NCBI GenBank assembly: GCA_031273295.1 | Contig: JAISSD010000064.1 | Coordinates: forward strand, 1 to 35,654 | Direction of reading: 5' to 3' | Length of the DNA: 35,654 nucleotides | Source: Prevotella sp. | GTDB taxonomy: Bacteria > Bacteroidota > Bacteroidia > Bacteroidales > Dysgonomonadaceae | Part shown: piece after piece, positions 7,791 to 15,852 of the stretch | Layout: the number at the start of each line of letters is the position of its first letter | Position numbering within the stretch: position 1 is the first letter of the stretch | Notes under the pieces: generated by a model | The model's database searches: none | Seen by the model: only the letters and a program-made list of their open reading frames with translations | Told to the model about the DNA's origin: nothing | Made by a program: the position numbers and the translations under genes

Positions 7791-8291
7791 TTAAGGTTTT
7801 ATTTTCTCGAAAACAATAAAACTGTATTCATATTTATGTTTCTCGTCCATAGTGTGATTTTCCCTCGACGTCTCCATCCATAGACGAGGGTCGATTTCAG
7901 GAAAAAAGATGTTTGCATCTTCGAACTTGTGGTAAATACGGGTCAAATATAGCCTGTCTGCCATATTGACGGCTTCTTTGTAGACGGAACCGCCTCCAAT
8001 GAAGAATATTTCCGGTTCATTATTGCACAACTTGATAGCCTCGTCGATAGACGAACACATCTCGCACTTGTCGAAGCGAAGTTCTTTGTTTCGTGTGACG
8101 ACTATATTCCTCCTGTTTGGCAGAGCGCCCTTTGGCAATGACTCAAATGTTTTCCGTCCCATAATGACGGGGCGTCCTTCCGTAATCCGTTTAAAGTATT
8201 TCAGATCGTTGGGCAGATGGCAGAGCAGGCTGTTATCCTTGCCAATCGCGTTTTTTTCGTCTACTGCCGCTATTATCGATTTCACCGTCAT
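7791..8291 (-). CDS. folA: Dihydrofolate reductase
   Basis: A 166-residue enzyme that reduces dihydrofolate to tetrahydrofolate with NADPH in the cytosol. Motifs are SIIAAVDEKNAIGKDN at the N-terminus, HLPNDLKYF with D29 as the likely proton-relay acid, GRPVIMGRKTFESLP (NADPH site), RRNIVVTR and FFIGGGSVYKEA. The position that is usually Trp before the LP motif (W22 of the E. coli enzyme) appears to be Cys24 or His25. The start lies 3 bases after the stop of the CCA-adding enzyme gene, so the two are co-transcribed. Confidence 0.95.
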   Translation of the reverse strand: MTVKSIIAAVDEKNAIGKDNSLLCHLPNDLKYFKRITEGRPVIMGRKTFESLPKGALPNRRNIVVTRNKELRFDKCEMCSSIDEAIKLCNNEPEIFFIGGGSVYKEAVNMADRLYLTRIYHKFEDANIFFPEIDPRLWMETSRENHTMDEKHKYEYSFIVFEKIKP

Positions 8292-8294
8292 ATT

Positions 8295-9737
8295 CTATTT
8301 TGGTTTTAGCCCTGTTTTCCCGGCCTTTTGTATCAGATATTCGTATGCCGCGTCGTATTCATTCGGTATCACGCCGTCCAGTATTGCATCTTTAACGGAT
8401 GATTTCAGACGTCCGATCTCTTTTCCCGGAGACAAACCGAATATTTCCATAATTTCTTCTCCTCCGATTGGAGGCTGAAAGTTACGCACATGGTCTTTCT
8501 CTTCTATTTCTTTCAGCTTTCGGCGCACTATATCAAAATTGCGCAAATACCGGCGTACTTTTTCCGGATTTTTGGATGTTATATCTGCCTGGCAGAGGGT
8601 CATCAGATCGTCTATATCGTCTCCTGCCTCGAATAACAAGCGGCGCACGGCCGAATCGGTTATATTCTCGTCTACCAGCACCTGCGGGCGCATGTGCAAT
8701 GTTACCATCTTTTGCACATACTTCATTTTTTCATTCAATGGCAGTTTCAACCGGCGGAATATTCCGGGGATCATCTTTTCGCCAATAAAATTATGGTTAT
8801 GGAAAGTCCATCCCGATTTTGTGTCGAAGCGTTTGACCGCCGGTTTCGCTATGTCGTGCAAAATGGCGGACCACCGGAGCCACAGATCGTTCGTTTTCTT
8901 CGAAATATTGTCAAGTACGGCAAGTGTATGGTAAAAATTGTCCTTGTGCCCCATACCTTCCTTTGTTTCAGCTCCTTTCAGAGCAACCAGTTCCGGAAAT
9001 ATAGCGGATAGCAAACCTGTCTGGTCGAGCTGAATAAATCCGACGGACGGCTTGGGCGACAATACAATTTTATTCAGTTCGTCAATTATACGTTCGCCTG
9101 ATATTATACCGATACGCCCTTTGTTCCGGGTTATCGCATCGAATGTTTCGGGTTCGATATCAAATCCCAGCTGGGACGAAAACCGTATGGCTCTCATCAT
9201 CCTCAGGGGATCGTCGCTAAAGGTTATATCGGGGTCAAGCGGGGTGCGGATAACAAGATTCTCCATATCCTGCAATCCGTTGAACGGGTCAAGCAACTCT
9301 CCGAACCTGCTTTTATTCAAGCAAACCGCCAAAGTATTTATCGTAAAGTCGCGACGGTTCCGGTCATCTTCCAATGTACCGTCTTCAACTACGGGTTTCC
9401 GGGAGTTCCTTTGATAAGATTCGCGACGCGCACCCACAAACTCGATCTCCGTATCCCTGTATTTAATCTGCGCCGTCCCGAAATTCTTGAACACCGACAA
9501 ACAAGCTTCTTTGCCCAGCTTCCGGGCAACAGCTTCGGCCAATTCCATGCCTTTGCCGACTGTCACAATATCTATATCCTTCGACGGGCGATGCAGAAAT
9601 ATATCGCGTACATATCCTCCAATAACATAACATTCGAGACGCATATTATCGGCGGCTAGAGAAATCGTCTCGAATATTTTATCCGAGAACTTCCCTTTTA
9701 ATTCATTTTGTATATTCAGATCGTCGAGATTTCTCAT
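8295..9737 (-). CDS. CCA-adding enzyme / poly(A) polymerase-type nucleotidyltransferase with HD domain
   Basis: A 480-residue class II tRNA nucleotidyltransferase. The catalytic head has YVIGGYVRDIFLHRPSKDID (G40-G41, D54 and D56 as metal ligands) and the RNRRDFTIN motif at 125-133. The neck region contains DPLRMMRAIRF. An HD domain follows, with GHKDNFYHTL and LHDIAKP. It would add or repair the CCA end of tRNAs. CCA versus poly(A) activity cannot be told from sequence by eye, but the HD-containing form is the usual CCA enzyme in Bacteroidota. It is first in a two-gene unit with folA. TATCTTTG on the minus strand at 9839-9832 may be its -7 box. Confidence 0.92.
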   Translation of the reverse strand: MRNLDDLNIQNELKGKFSDKIFETISLAADNMRLECYVIGGYVRDIFLHRPSKDIDIVTVGKGMELAEAVARKLGKEACLSVFKNFGTAQIKYRDTEIEFVGARRESYQRNSRKPVVEDGTLEDDRNRRDFTINTLAVCLNKSRFGELLDPFNGLQDMENLVIRTPLDPDITFSDDPLRMMRAIRFSSQLGFDIEPETFDAITRNKGRIGIISGERIIDELNKIVLSPKPSVGFIQLDQTGLLSAIFPELVALKGAETKEGMGHKDNFYHTLAVLDNISKKTNDLWLRWSAILHDIAKPAVKRFDTKSGWTFHNHNFIGEKMIPGIFRRLKLPLNEKMKYVQKMVTLHMRPQVLVDENITDSAVRRLLFEAGDDIDDLMTLCQADITSKNPEKVRRYLRNFDIVRRKLKEIEEKDHVRNFQPPIGGEEIMEIFGLSPGKEIGRLKSSVKDAILDGVIPNEYDAAYEYLIQKAGKTGLKPK

Positions 9738-9955
9738 TTCAAATTTAAAACATCGCTCTCATTGGCGAATGGAAGAATCTGTCCATAATGGCAAACCATG
9801 CAAATTTCCGATATTGAGAGACTGGAAAATACAAAGATAATAATTTCCATTCATCAACAGGGCAAACGCATCTTGATTTATCCTGCATGTTCGCCCGTTT
9901 TTTATTGTGTTTATACTGCGCCCGGATGGTTTTGTATATTGTAAAAAACGCATAC

Positions 9956-9979
9956 ACAGATGAACAGATGAACAGATGA
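9956..9979. repeat. 3 x 8-bp tandem repeat (acagatga)
   Basis: Three exact consecutive copies of acagatga in the region upstream of the CCA-adding enzyme gene. No function is evident. Confidence 0.8.
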
Positions 9980-10299
9980 ATTCCATGCGGTTTTTATTAT
10001 AATGTATCTGCGCAAAAATATGCTGCGAAAAGTATAAATAAAGACGTCCCTCCTGTTGCGCATCCCGGATTTTGTGCCGCAAGTCGAAAAGAAACCGGAG
10101 TCCTGTTTTTTGGCGGGAATCGGTAACGCATTTTCTGGAAAAAATCTATTGCTTTGTGGTATAATTATTTATTAATTAATGGGTAAACGACAGAGAATAC
10201 TGTGAATATCAACAGCATATAAATGATGCGGTTTGAAAGGAATTTTTAAATGCAAAGAGCGCAAAGAAAGCAAATAGCGCAAATAGCAAAGGGTTGCAA

Positions 10300-10326
10300 C
10301 CCCTTGTCTGCCGTCGCGACAATCTT
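10300..10326. repeat. Direct repeat, left copy, flanking fimbrillin gene 1
   Basis: The core ttgtctgccgtcgcgacaa at 10304-10322, followed by tctt, recurs at 12981-13003 as ttgtctgctgtcgtgacaa plus tctt, with two differences. Both copies are internally symmetric (ttgtc/gacaa). Confidence 0.7.
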
Positions 10327-10548
10327 GTATAGCGAATCAAGAAATATGGAGTCAATGAAGAATGAAGAATGAAAAATTACGAATCAAAGAAGGAGAAAAG
10401 AGAAAAGCAAAAAGGAATTGAAAGTTGAAAATAGTGCAAAGCGACAAAGAAATAAGTGCTGTCAAATCCGAAAGATCGGAGGGAGCAGACAGGTTTGAGT
10501 GACGTCACAGGCATAAAAACGGCCTCTCTGTTTGATTTCCGCTCGCAA

Positions 10549-10577
10549 TTCCGCTAATTGAATATAAAAAGGCGGAA
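10549..10577. promoter_or_regulatory. Inverted repeat in conserved fimbrillin leader (copy 1)
   Basis: ttccgc (10549-10554) and gcggaa (10572-10577) bracket an AT-rich loop. The same 29-base element precedes the second fimbrillin gene at 34800-34828. In both copies exactly 30 bases separate it from a TATATTTG box. It could be an operator or a transcribed hairpin. Confidence 0.6.
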
Positions 10578-10607
10578 ATCTGTAATAAAGTATCCGACCG
10601 AATACAA

Positions 10608-10615
10608 TATATTTG
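10608..10615 (+). promoter_or_regulatory. -7 box of fimbrillin gene 1
   Basis: TATATTTG fits the Bacteroidota -7 consensus and lies 41 bases before the preferred ATG. No TTTG is found at the -33 position, where both paralogues have a conserved acaaag or ataaag block instead. The promoter may depend on an activator or another sigma factor. Confidence 0.5.
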
Positions 10616-10656
10616 TTGGGTATATTTATTCAAATTCATTAACAAAATTCAAACTT

Positions 10657-12759
10657 ATGAAAAAAGCGATTCTATCAATGGTTATTGTTGTCGCCGGATT
10701 GTTGTCCGGTTGCAGCAGTGAAGAGAGCGTCTCCAGACCGGAGACAATCGGACAGACGGGTACTTTGACTTTCAGTTTTCCTGTTCCCCGCCGGAGCGTG
10801 ACTTATACTATTGCAGGTGAAACCACAGGCGAAACCGCCGTGGAAGCAACGGAAGATGAAATCAGGATTAATGACGTTACCGTTTACATGTTCCAAAATT
10901 CGGATGACGGAAAGCTGGTTGCAAGGAAAACGGCGTCTGCGGACGAAGTCGGAGCGCGCAAGGTGACATTCGATGTGAACAAATTTGCCGCCACGGGCAA
11001 CGGCAACTATATATTCTATGCCGTTGCCAACGTCAACGGGAATATTACGGACGGTTTTGTGGTTGGCAGTACTACCCTCAACGACTTCACCTCTGCCGTT
11101 GCAACCACCGGAACATCTCCGGTTTCCGGCAGCAACATGTTGATGGTCGGCTATACGGTGATAGACGCCCTGTCTGCACAAACCGATCCTGTCCAGCAGG
11201 TTAATTTGCGTCATCGTGTGGCCCGTTTCGACATAGACAACCTGACTGCCGACAGCGATCCGGCCAACAACAATCTGGTACCGGGTCAAGAAGGTTACAA
11301 CGCAAACGAAACGTTCTTTGAAATAACAAGGATCCATGTTTTGAATACCAAACCGTCGGGTTATCTCACTGCCGAAACCAACGGTCAGGCGCGCGTTCCT
11401 GTTTCCGGCAGGGTATCTTTTAAAGGCGCCAATGCGATTGATGTTTCCGGTATTCCGGGTATGAACGGAGGGGCCGTTGAAGGCGCGTTCTATCTTTGGC
11501 CGGGAGTCCTGGCTGACAGGGATCATTACCTTGAGGCGGATTCTACCGCTATCGAGATTGAAGGTGTTTACTCCGGCGACGGCAAGGCCGAGCTGTTTAC
11601 CGTTTATCTGGATACCGAAAGGCGCATCGAGGCCAACAAGAGGTACACTCTGAAAGTCCAGCGCATCAGCCAGACGGCTTTGACCTTCGAGTTAACGGCT
11701 TCCGACTGGGGAGAAGGCAATGCCGCCACTGCCATTCCGGTGGTTGGCGACGGATCTCTTGCATACGGGGATTTCAAGCTGCTTGTTGGCGGGGCAACGG
11801 AAAGCGTTCAGGTAAACGATATCGTCGACTTGTCGGACAACAAGGGAGACAGTGACAACGAGTTGAGGTTCCATACCGAGGGCGACGCCAAGGCAACGGG
11901 CGCTTTGACGGCTACACTTGATTTGACATTGGGCGCCGGTTATGCTGTAAATGACGTCACGCCCGTTCCGGAGGGCGATCCTGTGGTCACCTATTCCATC
12001 GGCAAGGTCAGACAGTATTATAAAATCATATTGCCGAAGACGACTTACCCGATTGAGGGAACACTCACGATAGAAGACGAGAGTACTCAGCAGAAAAAAG
12101 AATTTGCCGTCACTTCGCTTCCGGATTACGAAGACACGGGGTTCAAGCCTGTTCTTGTCGGGGGCAAGTATTGGGCTCCTGTCAACGTAGGGGCTAGTTC
12201 CACTACTTACAGCGAGGGTTTGGCCGGTTGCGGCTATTATTTTCAATGGGGACGCAGTTACGCAAAGTTTACTTACGATAGCACAAATAGCGGTACCGAC
12301 TTGCTGTCAGGTCCTTTATCCGCTGGGGATGCCGAAACTAACGCAGACAAGTTTATCACCAACAGTTCTGTAGCGACTTTTTATGACTGGTTATCCCCTC
12401 AAAATGACGGTTTATGGACTACTGTTGATCCGCGGGGTCCGTGTCCTGCCGGTTGGCGGGTTCCTACCGAAACGGAGTTGTTGGTACTGAAAACCAAGTA
12501 TGTCTCCACTAATTTCGACGTAGAGGGCGATAAGCGTTTGCGGATTCCGGGCGACGTTAATGGCGAGTTCTTGTATTTGCCTGCCAACGGCGGTCGCGAT
12601 ACTGCCGGTGAGTGGAACAGTCAAAGTACGGTCGGCCGCTATTGGTCGTCTAGCGTTGACGGTAACGGTGCGAGGAGGTTGTACTTCCGATCCAATTCGT
12701 CCTCTATAGACACGTACACTCGCGCGTACGGCTACTCTGTGCGTTGCCTCCAAGAATAG
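10657..12759 (+). CDS. Fimbrillin-like lipoprotein with C-terminal FISUMP domain (copy 1)
   Basis: A 700-residue surface lipoprotein. The ATG at 10657 gives a type II signal peptide (MKKAILSMVIVVAGLLSGC) with the lipidated Cys at position 19. The frame open back to 10558 lies in conserved non-coding leader. The N-terminal half has the fimbrillin/Mfa pattern (TLTFSFPVPRRSVTY, INDVTVYMFQN, KVTFDVNKFA, NYIFYAVANVNG, LRHRVARFDIDNL). The last ~200 residues are FISUMP-like (KYWAPVNVG, GCGYYFQWGR, DWLSPQNDGLW, GPCPAGWRVPTETEL, YWSSS, YGYSVRCLQE), a C-type-lectin-like fold. It is probably an adhesin or pilus-associated protein. The final 120 bases resemble a variable region (see findings). A paralogue lies inverted at 32617-34713. 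Confidence 0.82.
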   Translation: MKKAILSMVIVVAGLLSGCSSEESVSRPETIGQTGTLTFSFPVPRRSVTYTIAGETTGETAVEATEDEIRINDVTVYMFQNSDDGKLVARKTASADEVGARKVTFDVNKFAATGNGNYIFYAVANVNGNITDGFVVGSTTLNDFTSAVATTGTSPVSGSNMLMVGYTVIDALSAQTDPVQQVNLRHRVARFDIDNLTADSDPANNNLVPGQEGYNANETFFEITRIHVLNTKPSGYLTAETNGQARVPVSGRVSFKGANAIDVSGIPGMNGGAVEGAFYLWPGVLADRDHYLEADSTAIEIEGVYSGDGKAELFTVYLDTERRIEANKRYTLKVQRISQTALTFELTASDWGEGNAATAIPVVGDGSLAYGDFKLLVGGATESVQVNDIVDLSDNKGDSDNELRFHTEGDAKATGALTATLDLTLGAGYAVNDVTPVPEGDPVVTYSIGKVRQYYKIILPKTTYPIEGTLTIEDESTQQKKEFAVTSLPDYEDTGFKPVLVGGKYWAPVNVGASSTTYSEGLAGCGYYFQWGRSYAKFTYDSTNSGTDLLSGPLSAGDAETNADKFITNSSVATFYDWLSPQNDGLWTTVDPRGPCPAGWRVPTETELLVLKTKYVSTNFDVEGDKRLRIPGDVNGEFLYLPANGGRDTAGEWNSQSTVGRYWSSSVDGNGARRLYFRSNSSSIDTYTRAYGYSVRCLQE
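12637..12756 (+). other. Putative DGR-type variable region, copy 1
   Basis: Aligned codon by codon with 32620-32739 (minus strand), framework codons such as TGG-TCG-TCT, AAT-TCG-TCC, GGC-TAC-TCT and CGT-TGC-CTC-CAA are identical even at synonymous sites. Interspersed codons differ mainly at bases 1 and 2 (AGC/ACC, GAC/GCC, TAC/ACC, TCC/GGC, ACT/GAT, TAC/CGC), as expected if AAC or AAT codons of a template were mutated at adenines. It lies at the very 3' end of the gene, the usual place for such regions. Confidence 0.55.
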
Positions 12760-12768
12760 ACAACAGGA

Positions 12769-12840
12769 GAATTAAGAATTAAGAATTAAGAATTAAGAAT
12801 TAAGAATTAAGAATTAAGAATTAAAAATTAAAAATTAAAA
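12769..12840. repeat. 7-bp tandem repeat (gaattaa)n, degenerating to aaattaa
   Basis: About ten consecutive units begin 9 bases after the stop codon of fimbrillin gene 1. The last units change from gaattaa to aaattaa and run into gaagaat repeats. The array is slippage-prone. Confidence 0.9.
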
Positions 12841-12894
12841 ATGAAGAATGAAGAATGGGAATGAAAAATTAAGAATACGGATCAATTAAAATAT

Positions 12895-12935
12895 GATTGA
12901 AAGAATGCGGATTGAAAGAATGCGGATTGAAAGAA
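12895..12935. repeat. 15-bp tandem repeat, 2.7 copies
   Basis: Two full copies of gattgaaagaatgcg and an 11-base partial copy. A 61-residue open frame crossing it (12893-13078) looks like a repeat artefact rather than a gene. Confidence 0.85.
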
Positions 12936-12975
12936 TTTTTTTAACGCAAAGGGTGCAGATAACAAGGGGGCAATG

Positions 12976-13003
12976 CCCTCTTGTCTGCTGTCGTGACAAT
13001 CTT
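12976..13003. repeat. Direct repeat, right copy, flanking fimbrillin gene 1
   Basis: Matches 10300-10326 with a few differences. With the gaagaat-type repeats at 10354-10379 and 12840-12871, the fimbrillin gene is bracketed by two kinds of direct repeat, not in mirror order. Confidence 0.65.
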
Positions 13004-13823
13004 TTTTACACGGTTAATCATGGAGAAATTTTGCACCGCATATCCCTCCTTTCTTCGACTCTCGTCTTTATTGAATAGACAATATCATCCATTAAATGCA
13101 CTTTGCTTCCGTCTGCTCGCGGGTCTGTCTACTCTGTAAAATAATTGCCGTCTTCATCGTTTTTTTACGCAAAATAACAACTTTTTTTGATGCGTTTGCC
13201 CTGCATTCACCAATTAAGGTCGCAAATTAAACACAAAGGACGCAACGGGTTTCACAAAGGACACAAAGCGCATTTCTTTGTATCTTTTGTGTTTAAAAAA
13301 TGACAATTTGAATGCACCCGTCTGAAAGGTAATGCGCGCCAAATCACTGTGCCGGGATTTAATCCGGCGTTTGCTTACGCCTTGGGGAAAGTTTGCGAAT
13401 ACTGTATTTTACAAGTATGTATAGTGGTATTCTCATGCGGCAAATATCTGTAATATAAGCTAATACTGTCTATTGCCGATGTCGCCGCAACACAAAGATT
13501 TTTGATGTGGATTTGAGGGCCGTTATCGCCCTTTATGTCAAATGTTTTTGCCCGGAGGGTGGAACGTCAAAAAGATAATATTTCGATAAAAATAATTGCG
13601 TTCCCCACCCATGGGGGCTTTCGCATATTCTGTATACCTGGACAATTTGAATTGAATTGAAAATCGACGTAGTCAAAATCGACGCAGTCAAACGTTAGTT
13701 CGGCGGATCCAAATGCACCCGAACAGGTTAACCTGTGTTTTGTCTACCCGTTAACCGCTTACTGTTTAGCGAAAAAAACGCTGCATGAGTCGCCTTTTTC
13801 ATTGTTCCGGATTTGAAGTTTAA

Positions 13824-13854
13824 TTTGTTATGTGACGGAAACAGCGTAACTTTG
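13824..13854 (+). promoter_or_regulatory. mnmE promoter
   Basis: TTTG at 13824-13827, a 19-base spacer and TAACTTTG at 13847-13854 match the Bacteroidota consensus exactly. The ATG follows 25 bases downstream. Confidence 0.8.
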
Positions 13855-13879
13855 AGGAGATAAACCGAATAAACAAGAT

Positions 13880-15271
13880 ATGCAGGAAAATAATATTATT
13901 GCGGCCATATCCACTCCGGCCGGTATGGGAGGTATAGCAATTGTCCGTTTGTCCGGTGACGGGTGCATCGAACTGGCGGATTCCGTTTTCAAACCGGTCG
14001 GGAATAAAAAACTTGGCGAGCAAAAGGCAAATACGGTTCATTTCGGTTCGATAATGAAGGATAATGCCATACTGGACGAGGCGCTGGTTAGTATTTTTAA
14101 GGCGCCCCGTTCATTCACCGGCGAAGATGTAGTGGAAATATCCTGTCATGGTTCCATTTATATCCAACAGAACATCTTGCAACTGTTCATATCGAAAGGG
14201 GCGGTTTTGGCGCAACCCGGCGAATTTACCCAACGGGCATTCCTGAATGGCAGGATGGATTTGTCGCAGGCCGAATCCGTAGCGGATCTGATAGCCTCGT
14301 CTTCCGCTGCAACGCACAGACTGGCAATGAACCAGATGCGCGGGGGATTCAGCAATAAACTGGCAGAGCTGCGTGCCGAACTTCTGAATTTTGTATCGCT
14401 TGTTGAACTGGAACTTGATTTTCCGGAAGAAGATGTTGAATTTGCAAACAGGGAACGATTGAAGGAAACGGCTTGTAATATGGAGCTTCATATCGCGAAA
14501 CTGGCGGAGTCGTTTGATTTGGGTAATGCGGTAAAGCATGGCATTCCTGTTGCTATTATAGGCGAAACAAACGCAGGCAAGTCCACTCTGTTGAATCTGC
14601 TTTTGCATGAAGAGAAAGCGATTGTGTCTGATATACACGGGACTACGCGCGATGTGATAGAGGATACGGTTAACATGCATGGGTTGACATTTCGCCTGAT
14701 GGATACTGCGGGGATACGCGATACGGTTGACGAGATAGAAAGTATCGGCATGGAACGCACGTTTAAAAAGATAGAACAGGCCCATATTGTTTTATGGATA
14801 GCGGATGCGGGTGCGACTGACGAACATATCGGGGATTTGGCGGAAAAGATATTGCCCGTCATAAGGAATCAGAAATTAGTTTTGGCGTTTAACAAGTCCG
14901 ATATGATTTCCGCCGAACGAAAGAAAAATAAGGAAAGGCTGCTTAAAGAAGAAATACCGGAGCGCATCTTTATTTCCGCTAAATATGAACAGGGTATAAG
15001 CGAATTGGAAAGTCTCCTTGCGAGGGTTGCCAATATCCCCGAGATTGGGGAACATGACGTAATTGTGGCCAATGTGCGGCATTATGCGGCATTGGAGAAT
15101 GCATTGGACGCCATAAGGAGGGTAGTGGAAGGGTTGAATTTGCATTTGTCGGGAGATCTACTGTCTCGGGATATCCGCGATTGTATGCATTATCTGGGTG
15201 AGATAACAGGGCATATCTCTACTGACGAGATATTGAGGAATATTTTCGGTAAGTTTTGCATCGGAAAATGA
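13880..15271 (+). CDS. mnmE: tRNA modification GTPase MnmE
   Basis: A 463-residue protein. With MnmG it installs the 5-carboxymethylaminomethyl group on wobble uridine of certain tRNAs. The N-terminal folate-binding domain is seen in IIAAISTPAGMGGIAIVRLSG and PGEFTQRAFLNGRMDLSQAE. The inserted GTPase domain has G1 GETNAGKS (228-235), G2 GTTRD, G3 DTAG (275-278) and G4 NKSD (338-341). The invariant C-terminal FCIGK carries the catalytic Cys. Length and all motifs are normal. It appears monocistronic, with a consensus promoter directly upstream. Confidence 0.97.
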   Translation: MQENNIIAAISTPAGMGGIAIVRLSGDGCIELADSVFKPVGNKKLGEQKANTVHFGSIMKDNAILDEALVSIFKAPRSFTGEDVVEISCHGSIYIQQNILQLFISKGAVLAQPGEFTQRAFLNGRMDLSQAESVADLIASSSAATHRLAMNQMRGGFSNKLAELRAELLNFVSLVELELDFPEEDVEFANRERLKETACNMELHIAKLAESFDLGNAVKHGIPVAIIGETNAGKSTLLNLLLHEEKAIVSDIHGTTRDVIEDTVNMHGLTFRLMDTAGIRDTVDEIESIGMERTFKKIEQAHIVLWIADAGATDEHIGDLAEKILPVIRNQKLVLAFNKSDMISAERKKNKERLLKEEIPERIFISAKYEQGISELESLLARVANIPEIGEHDVIVANVRHYAALENALDAIRRVVEGLNLHLSGDLLSRDIRDCMHYLGEITGHISTDEILRNIFGKFCIGK

Positions 15272-15723
15272 AGCCCGATTTTCGAGGGGAAAACAAGAAC
15301 AGAAAAGAGGGTGAAAAAAGATAATAAAACAGCTTGTTTACAGTATTTTAAAGGATAGCAGATGTTTGTGTAATGTTTGTCCGAAAACTCCCATTCTAAA
15401 AAAAATCAATGTATAACTGGTTTATATAGAGATATTTTACAAATATTACATGATGAAATTTCATCCCGAATCTTTTGCACACATATTCGAATTATTGGGT
15501 GATTTGATTTCCGCGAGCGACCTTTGCAATGCTAACGGTTTCAAAGTACGTATTTTACATACGGTTCTAAAATTCCGACAGAAAATCATTCATCTTTGTT
15601 TACTCTTGTATGTATTTGTATAATAGATTATTATGAATTTTCGGGCAGACACTGAATACTGACATAGCCGTTCAGATCGCTGCCCAAATAGCATTGAAAA
15701 TTATATTCTTGCCTGCGCAACAA
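15272..15723. other. Intergenic region, nothing recognised
   Basis: About 450 AT-rich bases between mnmE and the small unknown gene pair, both of which end toward it. No gene, RNA or strong hairpin terminator is evident. Confidence 0.5.
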
Positions 15724-15852
15724 CTATTTTGGATTGCAAACCAATGCCTCTTTCAATGCCTCTTGAAATTTTTGATTTTCCTCGATCAAAGCAAGATTTT
15801 GATCTGCTAATTCGGCAATTCGTCGTTGCAATTCAGACGGGGCTATTTTCAT
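15724..15852 (-). CDS. Small hypothetical protein, 42 residues, coiled-coil-like
   Basis: The start codon overlaps the stop of the upstream Cys-rich gene as ATGA (15852-15849), the usual sign of translational coupling. The product begins MKIAPSELQRRIAELADQ and continues as a charged amphipathic helix with Leu/Ile heptad-like spacing. No homologue is recognised. The coupling is the main reason to call it a gene. A role as partner of the preceding protein is inference. Confidence 0.6.
   Translation of the reverse strand: MKIAPSELQRRIAELADQNLALIEENQKFQEALKEALVCNPK

Larger units (their letters stand above)
9738..10656. other. Intergenic region, repeat-bearing, no gene
   Basis: About 920 bases without a convincing gene. 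It contains three tandem copies of acagatga at 9956-9979, a purine-rich stretch of repeated gcaaata/gcaaag units at 10255-10292, a 27-base segment at 10300-10326 that recurs downstream of the fimbrillin gene, short gaagaat repeats at 10354-10379, and the conserved leader of the fimbrillin gene from about 10549. Confidence 0.6.
12760..13879. other. Intergenic region with tandem repeats, no gene
   Basis: About 1.1 kb without a convincing gene. It holds an AATTAAG-type 7-base tandem repeat, a 15-base tandem repeat, the right copy of the 10300-type direct repeat, AT-rich acaaagg-type simple repeats near 13220-13270, a short direct repeat (aaaatcgacg-agtc) at about 13660-13690, and the mnmE promoter at its end. 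Confidence 0.6.

Noticed and set aside
9745-10082. Open frames of 70 and 107 codons on the minus strand
   Set aside because: They have no family resemblance, run through simple repeats and overlap each other in different frames.
10675-11526. 283-codon minus-strand frame, with a similar 286-codon plus-strand frame at 33835-34695
   Set aside because: Both are antisense to the fimbrillin-like lipoprotein genes, and their mutual resemblance only reflects the paralogy of the sense genes.
12769-12935. CRISPR array
   Set aside because: These are 7-base and 15-base head-to-tail tandem repeats without spacers.
12893-13078. 61-codon frame with repeated MRIER motif
   Set aside because: It is generated by the 15-base tandem repeat (length divisible by three) and lacks any gene context.
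13820-14041. 73-codon minus-strand frame at the mnmE start
   Set aside because: It overlaps the mnmE promoter and N-terminal domain in antisense and has no independent support.
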